Assembly: GCA_964036295.1 (NCBI GenBank)
Contig: OZ038463.1
Coordinates: forward strand, 744,001 to 808,000
Length of the DNA: 64,000 bases
Source of the DNA: Plumapathes pennacea
Taxonomy: Eukaryota; Cnidaria; Anthozoa; Antipatharia; Myriopathidae
Reading direction: 5' to 3'
The position numbers were made by a program, and so were the translations under genes. The notes below the pieces were generated by a model. It was not told the DNA's origin and did not search any database. It saw only the letters and a list, made by a program, of their open reading frames with translations. Numbering within the stretch: position 1 is the stretch's first letter; each line of letters opens with the position of its first letter. Shown in pieces: positions 1 through 12,300 of the stretch.

Positions 1-97
1 CTAAGCAGTGTCATACATAATCGATTACTTGGGCGTGGGACCTCTGCGAATATCGTATTTCTAGTTTATTTATTTATTTATTTATTTTTTCTTTTAG

Positions 98-1340
98 AAG
101 ATCAGATCTTCTTGTCCGGGAGACGGAACTTCGTCAACTCGGCCAAGTCATGTTTGGCTAAAGTCAATGTAATGGTTGGTAACCGATCTTTTCTGCTATC
201 TCCATTAATAACTTCAAAGAAGATTCTCAACACTTGGAACACCTTGGCGATGCTTTGGTTTCTCGTTGATCGAAAATATTTTCTTACACCCTCTGTGATT
301 GGTGCTGATTATACTTTGATTTGATTTTACGAAAGTGGACAAAAACCTTCCATGGATAATATGTTGAACGGGAAACTTTCTTTGTTTTTTTTTGGTTTTT
401 TTGTTTTTTGTTTCTTTTTTCTTACATCCAAACAGTTGAAATACAGAGACGATCCAGATATTGATAGCAGTGTAGACAGGGAGCAACGCGGCCTTCCGTT
501 AATACAGCAGTTGTTTGAAAATCTCGAGTTCGTCGATTCGTCAGGTTGGTAAAGTGCAACGTTGTCATACGGCCACTCAACTACTGACAGATTGTACCTT
601 TTGTACCTTTTTTCACCAAAATCCCCTCACCTGCCGTTTTCAGTCGAAAATTGAAAGGGAAATGCATTTCCACCTGACTCTTTTAAGAGGAATATTTGTT
701 TCATTTGGCCCAAGAGTCCTTTTGCCTTTGGTTTATCAATGTTGTTGGGGGTTGGAAACCAAAACAAGCAACTCTCTTTAACCCTGACACTTTTGTACAG
801 TTTCAGCATAGCGCATCCGCATAATTTCGCACGACATTACAGCCAAATAACAGTTTTGTCAATTTCAATTTCGATTCCAATTCTGTATTGTAGCATTAGT
901 TTTTCATTCTTATCCTTTTCGTGTAGCGTTTTGTAACAAGGAACCACGTATGACATACCGTATGGAGGAAATTATTCATGGTGGATTTACGCTCTTCCTT
1001 TTAAATTGCTGAATCGCTCTCCCGTTTTCTCCATTCGTTTTTTGGTTACCATTTAGCAGAGAAGAAACCGACTCAATGTGGCAAGAACACGAGCTCCAGA
1101 ATCTCGTACAGCAGATCGTTTTTGCTGAGCTGTGCAAAATCGCCACCAGCTGTCCAGCGGCCAGGTGACCTTGCTCTCGACAGAGACGATGACTGGGTCC
1201 AAAGTATTGTACTCACTAAGGTACGTCATGTAACACAGCAGAGCTTGCCGAACAAAAGCTAAATAAACTAGGTTTTATTCTTACTTTGGTTCTAAATGTC
1301 ACAGGATGAGATGCTGCTGAAAGACAGTCTTGATCAATAA
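98..1340 (+). CDS. Small eIF4E-binding-motif protein, C8orf88-like (5' end not found)
   Basis: Four putative exons on the plus strand: 98-168 (weakest), 436-544, 1057-1220 and 1305-1340, ending in TAA. Phases agree: 168 ends in phase 0, 544 in phase 1, 1220 in phase 0 with an AAG/GTACGT donor, and 1305 follows a CACAG acceptor. About 125 residues are covered. Exon 3 encodes RISYSRSFLLSC, which fits the eIF4E-binding pattern Y-x4-L-hydrophobic, followed by a Pro-rich stretch (SPPAVQRPGD) and an acidic tail (DRDDDW). Motif and downstream arrangement resemble vertebrate C8orf88, a small eIF4E-binding protein; by family inference it would bind eIF4E in the cytoplasm and modulate cap-dependent translation. 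The donor at 545 (GTTGGT) and the one at 169 (GTAATG) are weak, so the 5' structure is tentative. The start codon was not identified and may lie upstream of the window. Confidence 0.5.
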
Positions 1341-3159
1341 GCCTCTAAGCCTGGACTTGATCAATAAGCTTGGGGATACTAACAGTCACCTCCATCTGAT
1401 TTCCAGGTAAAAGAGGGCGAACATTGCGTGTCTGGAGCGTTTGTACAGTGTTCTATTTTAGCATGCAGCAAGTTAAATGTCGCCGATTGTTCTCAGGACG
1501 GCGACCAGAAGAATCACGTGTCTTCTTTCAGTTTGGGCCAGTAACAAAATCCTTGTTATCACCGCCCATGAAAAAGAACTTGGGAATGATTTAATTTCTG
1601 AATTTTCCATCAATTGGTCTGTTTGGATTGCTTGCATCTGCTTACATTTTCGTCTCTGCATTACTTTGCGCATCCTACTGAGATTTATGGAGAGTGCTTT
1701 TGCTTTTTTTTACTTTGACACGGAGCTCACTACGGTCTTGATAGAGAAAAGAGGACAACGACTGGTGGTTCTGTTTAGTTCATGTTTACTTCGCGCTTCG
1801 CATTCTTTACTGGAGCCTTGATGGATCTTCGTTATCGCATATAAATCCTTGTGACACGTGACATCTTGGAGCAAAGGGAGCACACACCGGATATTTAACG
1901 AAAAAATGGTGCGAAACGATCAAATCTCGATCAGTTGCGATTGTCTGGTCCCCAGACCGCACGGGTCCACGCTAAATTGACGAGGGGGTGGGGGCGGGTG
2001 TACAGAAAATTGAGGGGGTGGGGTGGGAGACCGCTCACCGCCCCAACCATTTGTCGATTTTGCACCTTTGGCGCGCAGGACTGAATGCGAGCCAAATCGT
2101 ATCTCGTGGGCTCCCTGTGCTTGGAGGTGCATCGTTACAAGGTGCAACTGTAGAGAAGTTTGCTATTGGCAAATATTCTCCTCACACATCAACTTTAAAC
2201 ACACGTTTTGTTCTGTGCCTGATTTGGAGAGTCGATGTGAACGCCAGCTGGTTTTACCCAAGCGCAAGTACTGACAAGAGAAACGGCATAGCAAACACAA
2301 GACAAGGGAAAGGATCTATTTATACTTGCAGTTTAGCCAAGTGTGTTTCACTGTGAAATATTATGCGCTTATGCTTATGCCACGTGGTTAACTGTGATGA
2401 AGATTGCTTCACCCCCACGAAGACTGAGACCAAGGCACAGTTACGCTATTTCTGACTAGCTCTAAAGTTCGTCATCTGTAAGCCCCGATAATAAATGGTT
2501 TGTCTCGAAACAAATTACTTGAAACATTAAGTTAAATTAAGCCAAGCTCTTCGTTTGGTTTGTGAGCAATAGTTGGCGTTCTATCGAATAAGAGAGAGAG
2601 AAAACAAGGAATTTGGTTAATCGATCCTGGGTTAGTTCACCGGGCTTTGAGCAACCGAGTCCTGAAAAGAAACTGTTGCGGGAGCTTCAATGGACGTAAG
2701 TCATTACATTATGAAACCTTTTGGTTACGTTCAAGGTTGTGGCGCCTTTTTGCACAGAGGACAGCACAGCTCGGCAACATTTTTATTCATCAAGACGACA
2801 ACGTGTGCCAACTCTGTTACGTTCAGCTCATCGTATCGACGGCGATGTTTACTCGCGAATAGCGAGTTTGCGACATCAAGCAGGATACTTTGTTAGAGGA
2901 GATTTTGTTCGTCAATTTATGGACCCTTTGCACATCAATATATTGGAAGAAACACTTTTTTTGGATTAAGATGTATTTTCTTCCTTCAACATGGCCGACA
3001 TTCCCTGCACGATGTGCAAAGGGTGTAAAGAGGATATTATTTGAATTAAAGGTTACTGTTTCACAATGCCTGGTCCGGTTTACTTCGTGTCCTTTTCTTT
3101 TTCATCCCTCTTGTGACAGCCAATGTTTGAAAAAACGCTAAGAGTGTAGTCCATTCTAT
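1341..3159. other. Spacer with no recognised gene
   Basis: This holds the 3' flank of the preceding gene followed by short, non-overlapping open frames that resemble no family I know. A G-rich/C-rich patch lies near 1980-2045. Short open frames around 2640-3140 have no convincing splice sites or motifs. I see no RNA gene. Confidence 0.4.
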
Positions 3160-4935
3160 TTGCCAAAAATGACTGATTTTGAGCAAAACTTAAATCTCTT
3201 AATACTTTCAGGAACCTTCCTGGGACTATAACAAGACTGTGCAATACATTTACCTGATCTATCTTCAGCCGTTGACGAGATATAGCAACAAAACCACTTG
3301 GAACTTTCGTAAAATTGGCTTCTTTGTTTGGAAAGTGCGATGTGTTAATCGAGGATGCTTTTCTCTTATTACTGGCGAACTGCTACATAAAATATCAAAC
3401 ATAGTATATCAAAACCTTCTCTAGACTCCCAGGAACATTTCCTGAAAGTTTCATGCGATTCTGAGATTAGGCTGAAAATGGCCATCTTTTATAATGCCAA
3501 GGGTATAAATGCTCTTATGGCCGATTCTGAGCAAAAATTTAAATCTCTTGAAACTTTCAGGGAACCTTCCTGGGACTATAACGAGACGTTTGCCTTATCT
3601 ACCTTCAGCTCTTTTGCGAGATTTAACGACAAAACCACGTAAAACTTCAGTACAATTAAGCGCCATTTCCACGTTTTCCAAGGAATAATATCCGTAATTT
3701 TACTTTTTCCTGACGTTTTGAGTTGTCTTCGTGCGTGTGTTTTGAACAAAATGACGTACTTGTTTCAGAAAACCCTACTGGGACCATAACTAGACTTCAG
3801 GCGGTTCATCTGGCTTATTTTTATTGGTCATTGTTGACGAGATATAATTTTAAGACTACGCATTTATTTATCCGTAATTTTGACCGGAAATGACGGTTTG
3901 TTACGCGAAGTTTGAAGTCTTATTACTCGCGGATCATTTTAAATATAAACATAAAATTTGCTTCGGCACATTTCTTAATTATTCAGTAATATTTCCTGAA
4001 AGTTTCGTTTGATTTAAATGATCGGCCGAGACGGGACATTGCTTTGAGAGAGGCAAAAAATGACCGATTTTCGACAAAAAGTTAAGGGGTTCGGCTTAAC
4101 TTTTGGTCGAAAATCGGCCCATTTTGACCAAAATTTCAAATGCTTCCAAACTTTCAAAAAACTCTACTGGGACTATAACGAGACTTCAGGCAGCTCATTT
4201 GGCTTATTTTTTGTCACTGTTGACGAGATATAGCTTTAAAACTACGCATTTATTTATCCGTAATTTTGACCGGAAATGGCGGTTTGTTACGCGAAAAGTT
4301 GAAGTCTTATTACTCGCGGATCGTTTTAAATATAGACATAACATTTGCTTCGGCACATTTTTTAATCATTCAGAAACATTCCCTTAAAGTTTCGTTTGAT
4401 TTGAATGATCGGTCGAGACGGAACATTGTTTTGAGTAAGAGGCAAAAAATGACCGATTTTTGACAAAAAGTTAAGGGGTTCGGCTTAACTTTTGGTCGAA
4501 AATCGGCCCATTTTGACCAAAATTTCAAATGCTTCCAAACTTTCAGAAAACCCTACTGGGACCCATAACAAGACTTCAGGCGGTTCATTGGGCTTATTTT
4601 TTGTCATTGATGACGAGATATAGCTCTAAAACTACGCATTAATTTATCCGTAATTTTGACTGGAAATGGCGGTTTGTTACGCGAAGTTTGAAGTCTTATT
4701 ACTCGCGGATCGTTTTAAATATATGATAAGGTGTGCATCAGCACATTTCTAAATCATTCTGAAACATTCCCTGAAAGTTTCATTTTATTTGAATGATCGG
4801 CCGAGACGGGACATTTTTAGTAAGAGACAAAAAATGGCCGATTTTCGACAAAAAGTTAAGGAGTTATATAGGCTTAACTTTTGGTCGAAAACCGGCCCAT
4901 TTTGATCAAAATTTAAAATGCTTCCAAACTACACA
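3160..4935. repeat. Diverged tandem satellite array, unit about 350-390 bp
   Basis: A segment is repeated head to tail about five times. The landmark TTAAGGGGTTCGGCTTAAC starts at 4082 and 4471, with a related form at 4856, giving unit lengths of 389 and 385 bp. Older, more diverged copies start near 3166 and 3518, and a further one covers 3760-4080. Each complete unit contains conserved blocks such as CTACTGGGACTATAACGAG, GACGAGATATAGC and TTACTCGCGGATC. The junction between units is an inverted repeat of about 25 bp per arm (4059-4116, 4448-4505, 4833-4895). No coding potential is evident. Confidence 0.8.
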
Positions 4936-6844
4936 GGCAAAACACGGGATTTTGAAAACGCAATGACTGAAAGTTACATGTACCGTTTTTAGCGGAAAGA
5001 GTCGAGGTAAAAAAGGTCGAATTTCACAGGTACGCACTATGCCCTGGTGGCGACCTGTTACAGCTTAGGTCTTATTTTAAGCCAGCTACATTGTGCTACT
5101 CAATTCGGTCACAAATTTCTGGCACTCGATCCACGTTCACATATACTGTTTTAGCTATAAAAACAGGACAACCATTCGGAACCTAATGTGATTTTTAGAT
5201 TTTTTACAGAGTGGGTCGCAGCCTTTATGTTAGTTGAGCAACGGTGGCATTGACGGATGCAAAATATAAAACATTCAAAAGTTGTTTCATTACTCGGTTC
5301 ATAATTTTATTGCTAGAAACCCTCTCAAACTAATTGCACTATTATATAATTTTTTTTAGCAACTGGCCAGCCATATTTGATGTATAGTGTCCAATTCTTT
5401 GCGCGACGCAGCTATTATTTACTTTCACGTACACTAGAATAATCGCCCTTCCTAAAGAACAAATAACCCCGTACATGCACAGTCCGAGACGGAAAACTCT
5501 CCAATAATTGTAGTATTGTTGGGAAAAATTAAATAAACATTGTCAATGAACCTCAGTTATTTTGGCGTGAACACACTCACGACCAACAAATATCCTGAAT
5601 CGCCCTTTTTATGACTTAGCGGCTATAACCCACACCAGGAGCCGATTACTCGAAGCGTCCATCTCCTATAATGGGTCTGTGAACCAAAAAGTGTCTCGCT
5701 TAAGATATTTTTAGAGTTAGTTTCCCGCGAAATTCTCAGCGACTTCGCTGTAGCCCGCCGGGACGTATATTAGGTCCCTATATATACCACGTTACTCAAA
5801 CAATAAAACTAACCCTAACCTTTGTACTAAGGTCTCACTATCGATAAAAAGCATTCTGTAAATAACTCAAGACAGGACAGGGTTGGCTGGTTGAAAATTA
5901 AATCAGGACTTTTTACAGCTGTACGTAAATCAAACAACGGCACGAAGAGAGAAAAAATATGGGCTTTGTTCACTGGTCAGCATTTGATTAATAAGTGTGT
6001 ACCAGCGTTCACATACTCAGTTATCCTAACGATGCTCCCCACCCTCGTTCCCAGGCTCTTTTCCTACCCCACCCCCTATACCAAATGGGAAAACAATTTT
6101 GATCGTTGCAGCTTGATTCGAATCGTGACCGCAGCTAAATTTTCGTTCTTCGTAATTAGACAACTTAGAAACTCCTACCTACAGCGAATGCGTTCAATCA
6201 GATCATTGACGCTCAACTAACCAGCAGCGTATGTTACAGGTGAAGAGTCAACTGTGATGGAATTTATTGTCAGCTATGTGATATAATTATGTTCTATTAA
6301 ATATTTTCCACCATGGCTAAGGCGTTAGACATCCCCAACTCAAATGATCTTTCTATCTACCAAACAAAAGTTAAACAACATATTACCCAATTCCCACCCC
6401 TCTTACACCCCCTCCATGACAGAGCTGAATAACGCACTGCCCAGCGGCAATTGGCCAGCACCATAAAACGCGGACGCGTTGCACGGGCTACTCGGCAAAA
6501 ATGGCCGGCCACACAAAAATAAAGACAACTGCCAAGGTTAAGTTCGCTATTTGAGGGTCAAGGTTTCTTCCGCACATTATTAGACAAAAAGTTCATCTGC
6601 TATCCAAATTAGGTTTGAAATAACTTTGAGTGTAAAAAAAAAAGAAAAAAAGTCTGAAAACACACGCTGTTTAGGACGTCACTGGACATGCGTAAAGTGT
6701 TACTCAGCTCTGTCCCCCTCCATCCCAATCTGCACACACCGCTGACCAGCGTTTTGAATAGAACGGACACTCGGTTCAACCGTCTTCTCGTCCCACTAGC
6801 GTCAGTTGCTTCCCCACAATTCCAGCTTCGCTTTCCACTTGGTG
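4936..6844. other. Spacer 3' of ATP9B; no gene recognised
   Basis: AT-rich sequence without a recognisable gene. On the minus strand an AATAAA lies at 6263-6268, about 580 bp past the ATP9B stop codon, and is a candidate polyadenylation signal. A short telomere-like string (AACCCTAACC) is at about 5810-5820. The open frame at 5891-6220 on the plus strand looks incidental. Confidence 0.4.
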
Positions 6845-9307
6845 CTACGTGAGTTTAGAATAGCTTGGTGGAGCGTACTTTTTCCTGAGGTACTTGAGAA
6901 TGTAGAGAGGGAGGCAGCTGACAAGTGTTATCACGACCACCTTCCACAGAAACTCAGTGGAAACAAGGAACTCGGTATCTGCAGTGAAAGGAAACATGAG
7001 AAGTTATTTAGATATGGCGGATTTCCAGATATAGTTCATTCTTCCTTTCTCTCTCTGCCTTCCCTGCAATGCATCACCTCTTTCTGTAAATCTTCTTTCT
7101 TCTTTCTTTCATTTCTTTCCATTTCTTTTCTTCGTTACTCTACGCCTCCCTCTTTTCCTTCTGCGCTCTATCATTTTCTTTCCCTCCCTTACTCCTTCCT
7201 TCCCTCCGTCTTTCCCTCTCCTACTCTTTCTTTCCCTCCTTCCTTCTTTCCCATGCGCCCTTTTCCTCCAGCCGTTCCTCCTTCTCCTTCTTCCTTTTTT
7301 CATCTCTGCATTCCCATCTTTCTCCTGCTCTCTATTTCTTTTACTAATTTCACGTTCTTCCTTTCCTCCCTCGACCCTCCCTCCGACCAAGGGTTTTATT
7401 AACAATTCAAGACTCACCAAAATACTCCTTAAGTACCAACATAGAGGCCAGGTATATCCCCAAACTAAGGAGCTCAGCTAACAACATGAGCCAGTGCCAG
7501 GTCCTCACGGTCAGAGCTACCATCAACAACTCAGTAAGCACGAGTGAAGTGAACGTGATGGATACGACGTTGATAAACTCCGACTCAAATAGAATCAGGC
7601 CTCCAAACATGATAATACCACCTGGCAGTACACACAACGTTAGTTTCCTAATCAAGGAACTTTAAGTTACAGCACGCAGTGCAAAGATCTTGAATTTAAG
7701 CTCAGTCAGTTGGAGGCATTTAAGAATGTTAAATTTGCAGTCACGTTTGTTTCGACCGTCTTTACTTAGAGATAATGATTTTGCATAATGTAATGACATT
7801 AACTCATTTTGGTTATAGTTAAATACAAACAGTGTAATATAGACCTCGATGTATCATATTATTTCGTGTTGAGGTTTTCATCTATGTATCTCTTGCATTC
7901 CCATAGGTAAACAAAAGTACTGGATTGACTTTCAAAACTGGAGTCCCTGACTCCTTGCTAGGCGCAGCTCTCGAGTTAAAGCGCAGTTTTCCGAAAACAT
8001 AGTAGGCAGCGATTGTACTGAACTTGACAAAGTCGATGCAAACATTTTAATGTTAAAAGTGCAACTTTGGAGAGACAAACCACACATAGGAGTTGTTTAC
8101 AGTTTGCGTACCCTGGCAAACATACTGACCTTGATAGACGCTGATAAGGATCCACACAAAAAAAGTCTTGTACGAAAGAGAACGACCCTGAATAATGAAC
8201 GAACACCAAATATAAACAATGCAAAACAAATGTATTCCGAGGTCGTTCGGTTTGACTACGTCGTGAGTGTCAGGACCTGGCGAGACTAACAGCTCTTCCT
8301 TAGCCTAACGTAGAAAATATAACTGGTGAAAAAAGTGAACTTGTCTCTTAATGGAGGACGCACGCGTAAACCTTAACGTTCTATTTCTTCGCGGACTGTA
8401 TCTTTGTCAATCGCCTTGATTCTGCTTCAGTCTTTCAAGTATACGAGGTGGGACACGAGCTTTGTGATCTCGTATCATCCCGCGCCACTTTTTGCCTTTT
8501 TTTCTTTGAAAGTTGTTTAACTTTGGGTAACAAATCAGCACTCCACTTATATACGGGGTTTCCTTGTCGGAAGGTGAATAGAATTGCAGTGTAACTATCC
8601 CCTGTGACAGCAGTAAAGCACAAAATACGCGAACACAGCCATGCAAACACAAATAGAAATCAAACGAACGAAAGAAAGACAAACATAACAAGATGGTAAA
8701 CAGAAATTGGCAGTTTACTACCTTGGCCAGATCCTTGTATAACTCAGGATAAATCATGGCAATATCTGAAGGAACATCTTCATCCAATACAAGAGAAAAT
8801 ACGGGAAACATCGTGTAGACCGTGGCGTATCTAACACAAGAAACGAGACCCGAGTCAGTGCACAGTTCAGATGTGCACAACTGTCTTCTGACAGTATTTT
8901 TAACTGCGAACTTCTACAAAACTTTTGGAAAGACAAACAATAAACAGACTCATCAGAATCCCGGGGATAGATGAAAGACATGTTTGAACGAAGATCAGCA
9001 CAAGCCATGTCTTACCCGACCATCAACAATCCTTGGTAGAGTGGAACGGAGGCTAAATAAAACACGCAGGAAAACACAGCCTGTACAAAGAAGATAACCA
9101 AGACTAGTTAACAAATACGAAACACAACAACCGTCATTACTACAAACAAATAATAAAAACATCAGCCAACACTGATAAGGATTTTGTGAAGTGAGTGCTT
9201 GCTATGCCTATTAATTATTAGTAACTTATTTTGTGTCCAATCATCCGTGCTGTAAAATGATTTTGATCATGTAACAAAAGCTACTGTAAAATTCCATAAA
9301 TAACCCC

Positions 9308-9338
<31 letters not shown>

Positions 9339-12300
9339 AAGCCCATGAGCTTACATTTAGCATCCAAATACCCATGGCTCGTACCGTGTGAACCAAATGG
9401 ACATTATCGTTTTAGTCTTACGGTTTAATCCCGAACCCCCTCTAAAATTGGTCAGCATTTAATTTTCCGTCAGGGGTTTGTATTTCTGAAAGTTACAGCG
9501 GTTCTACCAGCGTGCTGATTTCTTAACAATGAAAGAAACACAAGCCCAAAATGCCCACTCCGAAAATATACCCAAGAAAAGCCCTTTCAAACAAATATAA
9601 GCACAAGCCTTATTTACAAAATTTTACGGTATTACGGCGATTCAATCAGTCGCTATTTTGTATCTTCATAAATTTGTCTATCTATTTATTACTTCGAGAG
9701 GAGTCTGCTGAGAGAACGAGTAGCGCACACCCAAGGACATTCACCTGCATGACAGAAATAATGAGACCTCGATGGATGACAAACTGGCTCAACGCAGCAC
9801 AACGCTTGTAACTGCAGACAAAAATAAACAGCAATCAATAAGATGTAAAGTAACAGTGAAAGTGACCTACGCAGTTATGAAGCAACTTAAGCAGTTACAA
9901 AAAAGCCCGGAAAAAAATCCGGGCTTTAACGGGAATCGAACCCATGACCTCCGCGATACCGGTGCGGTGCGACGCTCTTTTTCCGGGCTATCTTTGCAAC
10001 TGCTCGAGTTGCTTCATAACTGCGAAAGTCCCTTTCACTGTCATTCTTTATCCGCAGTTCATATGTATGTGCTTTCTCATATACAAATCGTATCAAGATG
10101 TCAAGTTTCCAGTAAGACCTTCACTGCCAAAAAGGTGTCCATTGAGGTATCCCAGATCACGAGGAGACGAAGACAGACAATGGAAGACAACAGCTAGTAA
10201 TAAAATAAAAACTGTTTAACACTTTCACTGCCAAAGACAAATTTTACTCAACCTTCAAAACATTGTGAACACTCAAATGAATTCAGACTAATGACAACGC
10301 TCTCGTAGTAGTTGAGCAGAAGTCGTATTCTTTTTATCTTTAATCTATTCATCTATCTATCCGCATCTATCCCTCCATCTTTTCTTTTCTTTTCTCTTTT
10401 TTTCATTTTAGACTTTTTTTTTTTTTTGGATAAAGATGCTAGTGAAAGCTATTTTTTAGTAACCATTCTACAGAACTAGGGTGCGTTTCTTTGGGAAAAT
10501 CCGAGATCGGATTTTAATCTCAAATCACACGGATTTTTCGCGACGAAAGAAACAAAAAATCCGAAAATGGATTATTTGCGTCGGTCTCGGGCCGAAAATA
10601 TAATCGATGAATGTATGTTAGTTTTCTGGTTATATCTACGAACGTGAACCTCGAAACGATAACACTACTCATTACCTTCGTCGCCAAAATCTCTGCCGTT
10701 TGCCATCGTCACAGCAAAAATATGGCGATTCGAACCCTGGAGACCGCTGGCTATGTGTATTTTTTTCGAATCCTTCCCAAAGAAACGCTCCAGATCATGA
10801 ATCACAAGTATCCGGATTTAGATAGTATCCGACGAATCCGTTCTGACTATGGATTCAATGGATTCAAAATCCGTTTTTGGATTTTCCCAAACGCAAAATC
10901 TGGTTTTGAATTCAAAAATCCGGTTTTGGATTTTCCCAAAGAAACACACCCCTAGTAAACTTGAATGGCTGTTTTCTGAACCATTTTGTGTGTATCAGAC
11001 ATAAAAAGTGGCTGTTTTCTGTTTCACTTGACTTATCGAAATTCACTTGCTTGTTCAACAACGTTACTTAAGTTTTGTTACGTTTAAGGTCTTTTGCACA
11101 TCGCAGGAGATGTAAGACGTAATGCCCGTGCGTTCCACAACAACGCGAGTCGTTTAAATCTTGTACGACTTTTTTTTTCCAAGCCGTAACATTTTTATAT
11201 ACCTGTTTCTCCCGTGCCACACCAGGAGACGTCCCACGTATCGAAACTGCGTGATAGAAAAATCTGCGGCTAAAGAGGCTTGTCGACCCTCCTGCAACAC
11301 ATGAACACCAACAGAAAATAAAGCACTGGATAAAAGCAGCTAGAGGCGCTGGGTTCTAATATCCTGAATCCTTTTCTACGAATATTACGATACACTACGG
11401 ATTCAACGAAAGCATGGGCAGTAAAATAGGACCATATGTTTCGAACTTGCTTTAACTTTAAAAATATAGCACTAGATAAAAGCAGCTAGAGGCGCTGGGT
11501 TCTAATATCCTGAATCCTTTTCTACGAATATCGCAATACACTACCGATTCAACGAAAGCATGTGGGCAGTAAAGTACCATATGTTTCGAACTCGTTTTAA
11601 ATTTAAAAAAGAAAAACAGATTCACTCATAAATTATTCTATTGTATCGTGTACGGGATTAAAGGTGTGACAGAAACTAACGACGAGTCCATTTCGTGTAT
11701 TCTCGTCTTGTCTCACCTTGCCCTCGATACCAACTCCTGCGTCTGCAGCTTGAATCATACTGACGTCATTACCGCCATCACCTGGTCAACACGTGATTAC
11801 ATGTAATCGACTTAAAAAAATCTGTGCGCTTGTTAAGTTGCTATCATGTTCAAAGAGGTTATTACAAGGGAAGGAGTACAATACGGCGAAGTATTTTTAC
11901 GAGTCGGTTTTATTCTTTCGAGCCTGCTTCAGGCGAGAAAAAATAAAACTGACGAGTAAAAATACAGCCGTATTGCACGACTATACAGTATTTCTCAAAC
12001 TCATTAATACAAACCTACCCTGAGAGCAGAACCATCTATCTCCCACCCCACCCCCTCTTCACGAAGCAAGAATAAATAATGAAGCAAAGCAAGTGGCGGC
12101 TCACCAATAGCGCAGGTTCGTTTTCCCGTGTGTTTAATGAGAAGCTTCACAATATCCGCCTTCTGTTGTGGTGAACAGCGGCAGCATACGACCGCAGGAC
12201 ATCTACACGCCAGCTCCATGAATTCTTGTTCATAATGATGAAGACAAGTCTAAGGGAACAAAACAAGAGTGATATGAAGGCAAGTCTAATTTGAAACAAG

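Noticed and set aside
5891..6220. 109-aa plus-strand frame
   Set aside because: No family resemblance, no splice context and no initiation context; treated as incidental.
6806..7402. 198-aa plus-strand frame
   Set aside because: It is antisense to the last ATP9B coding exon and then enters the polypyrimidine tract.
7109..7420. Lys/Arg/Glu-rich frame on the minus strand
   Set aside because: It is the translation of a polypurine tract inside ATP9B intron 33; composition is fully explained by low complexity.
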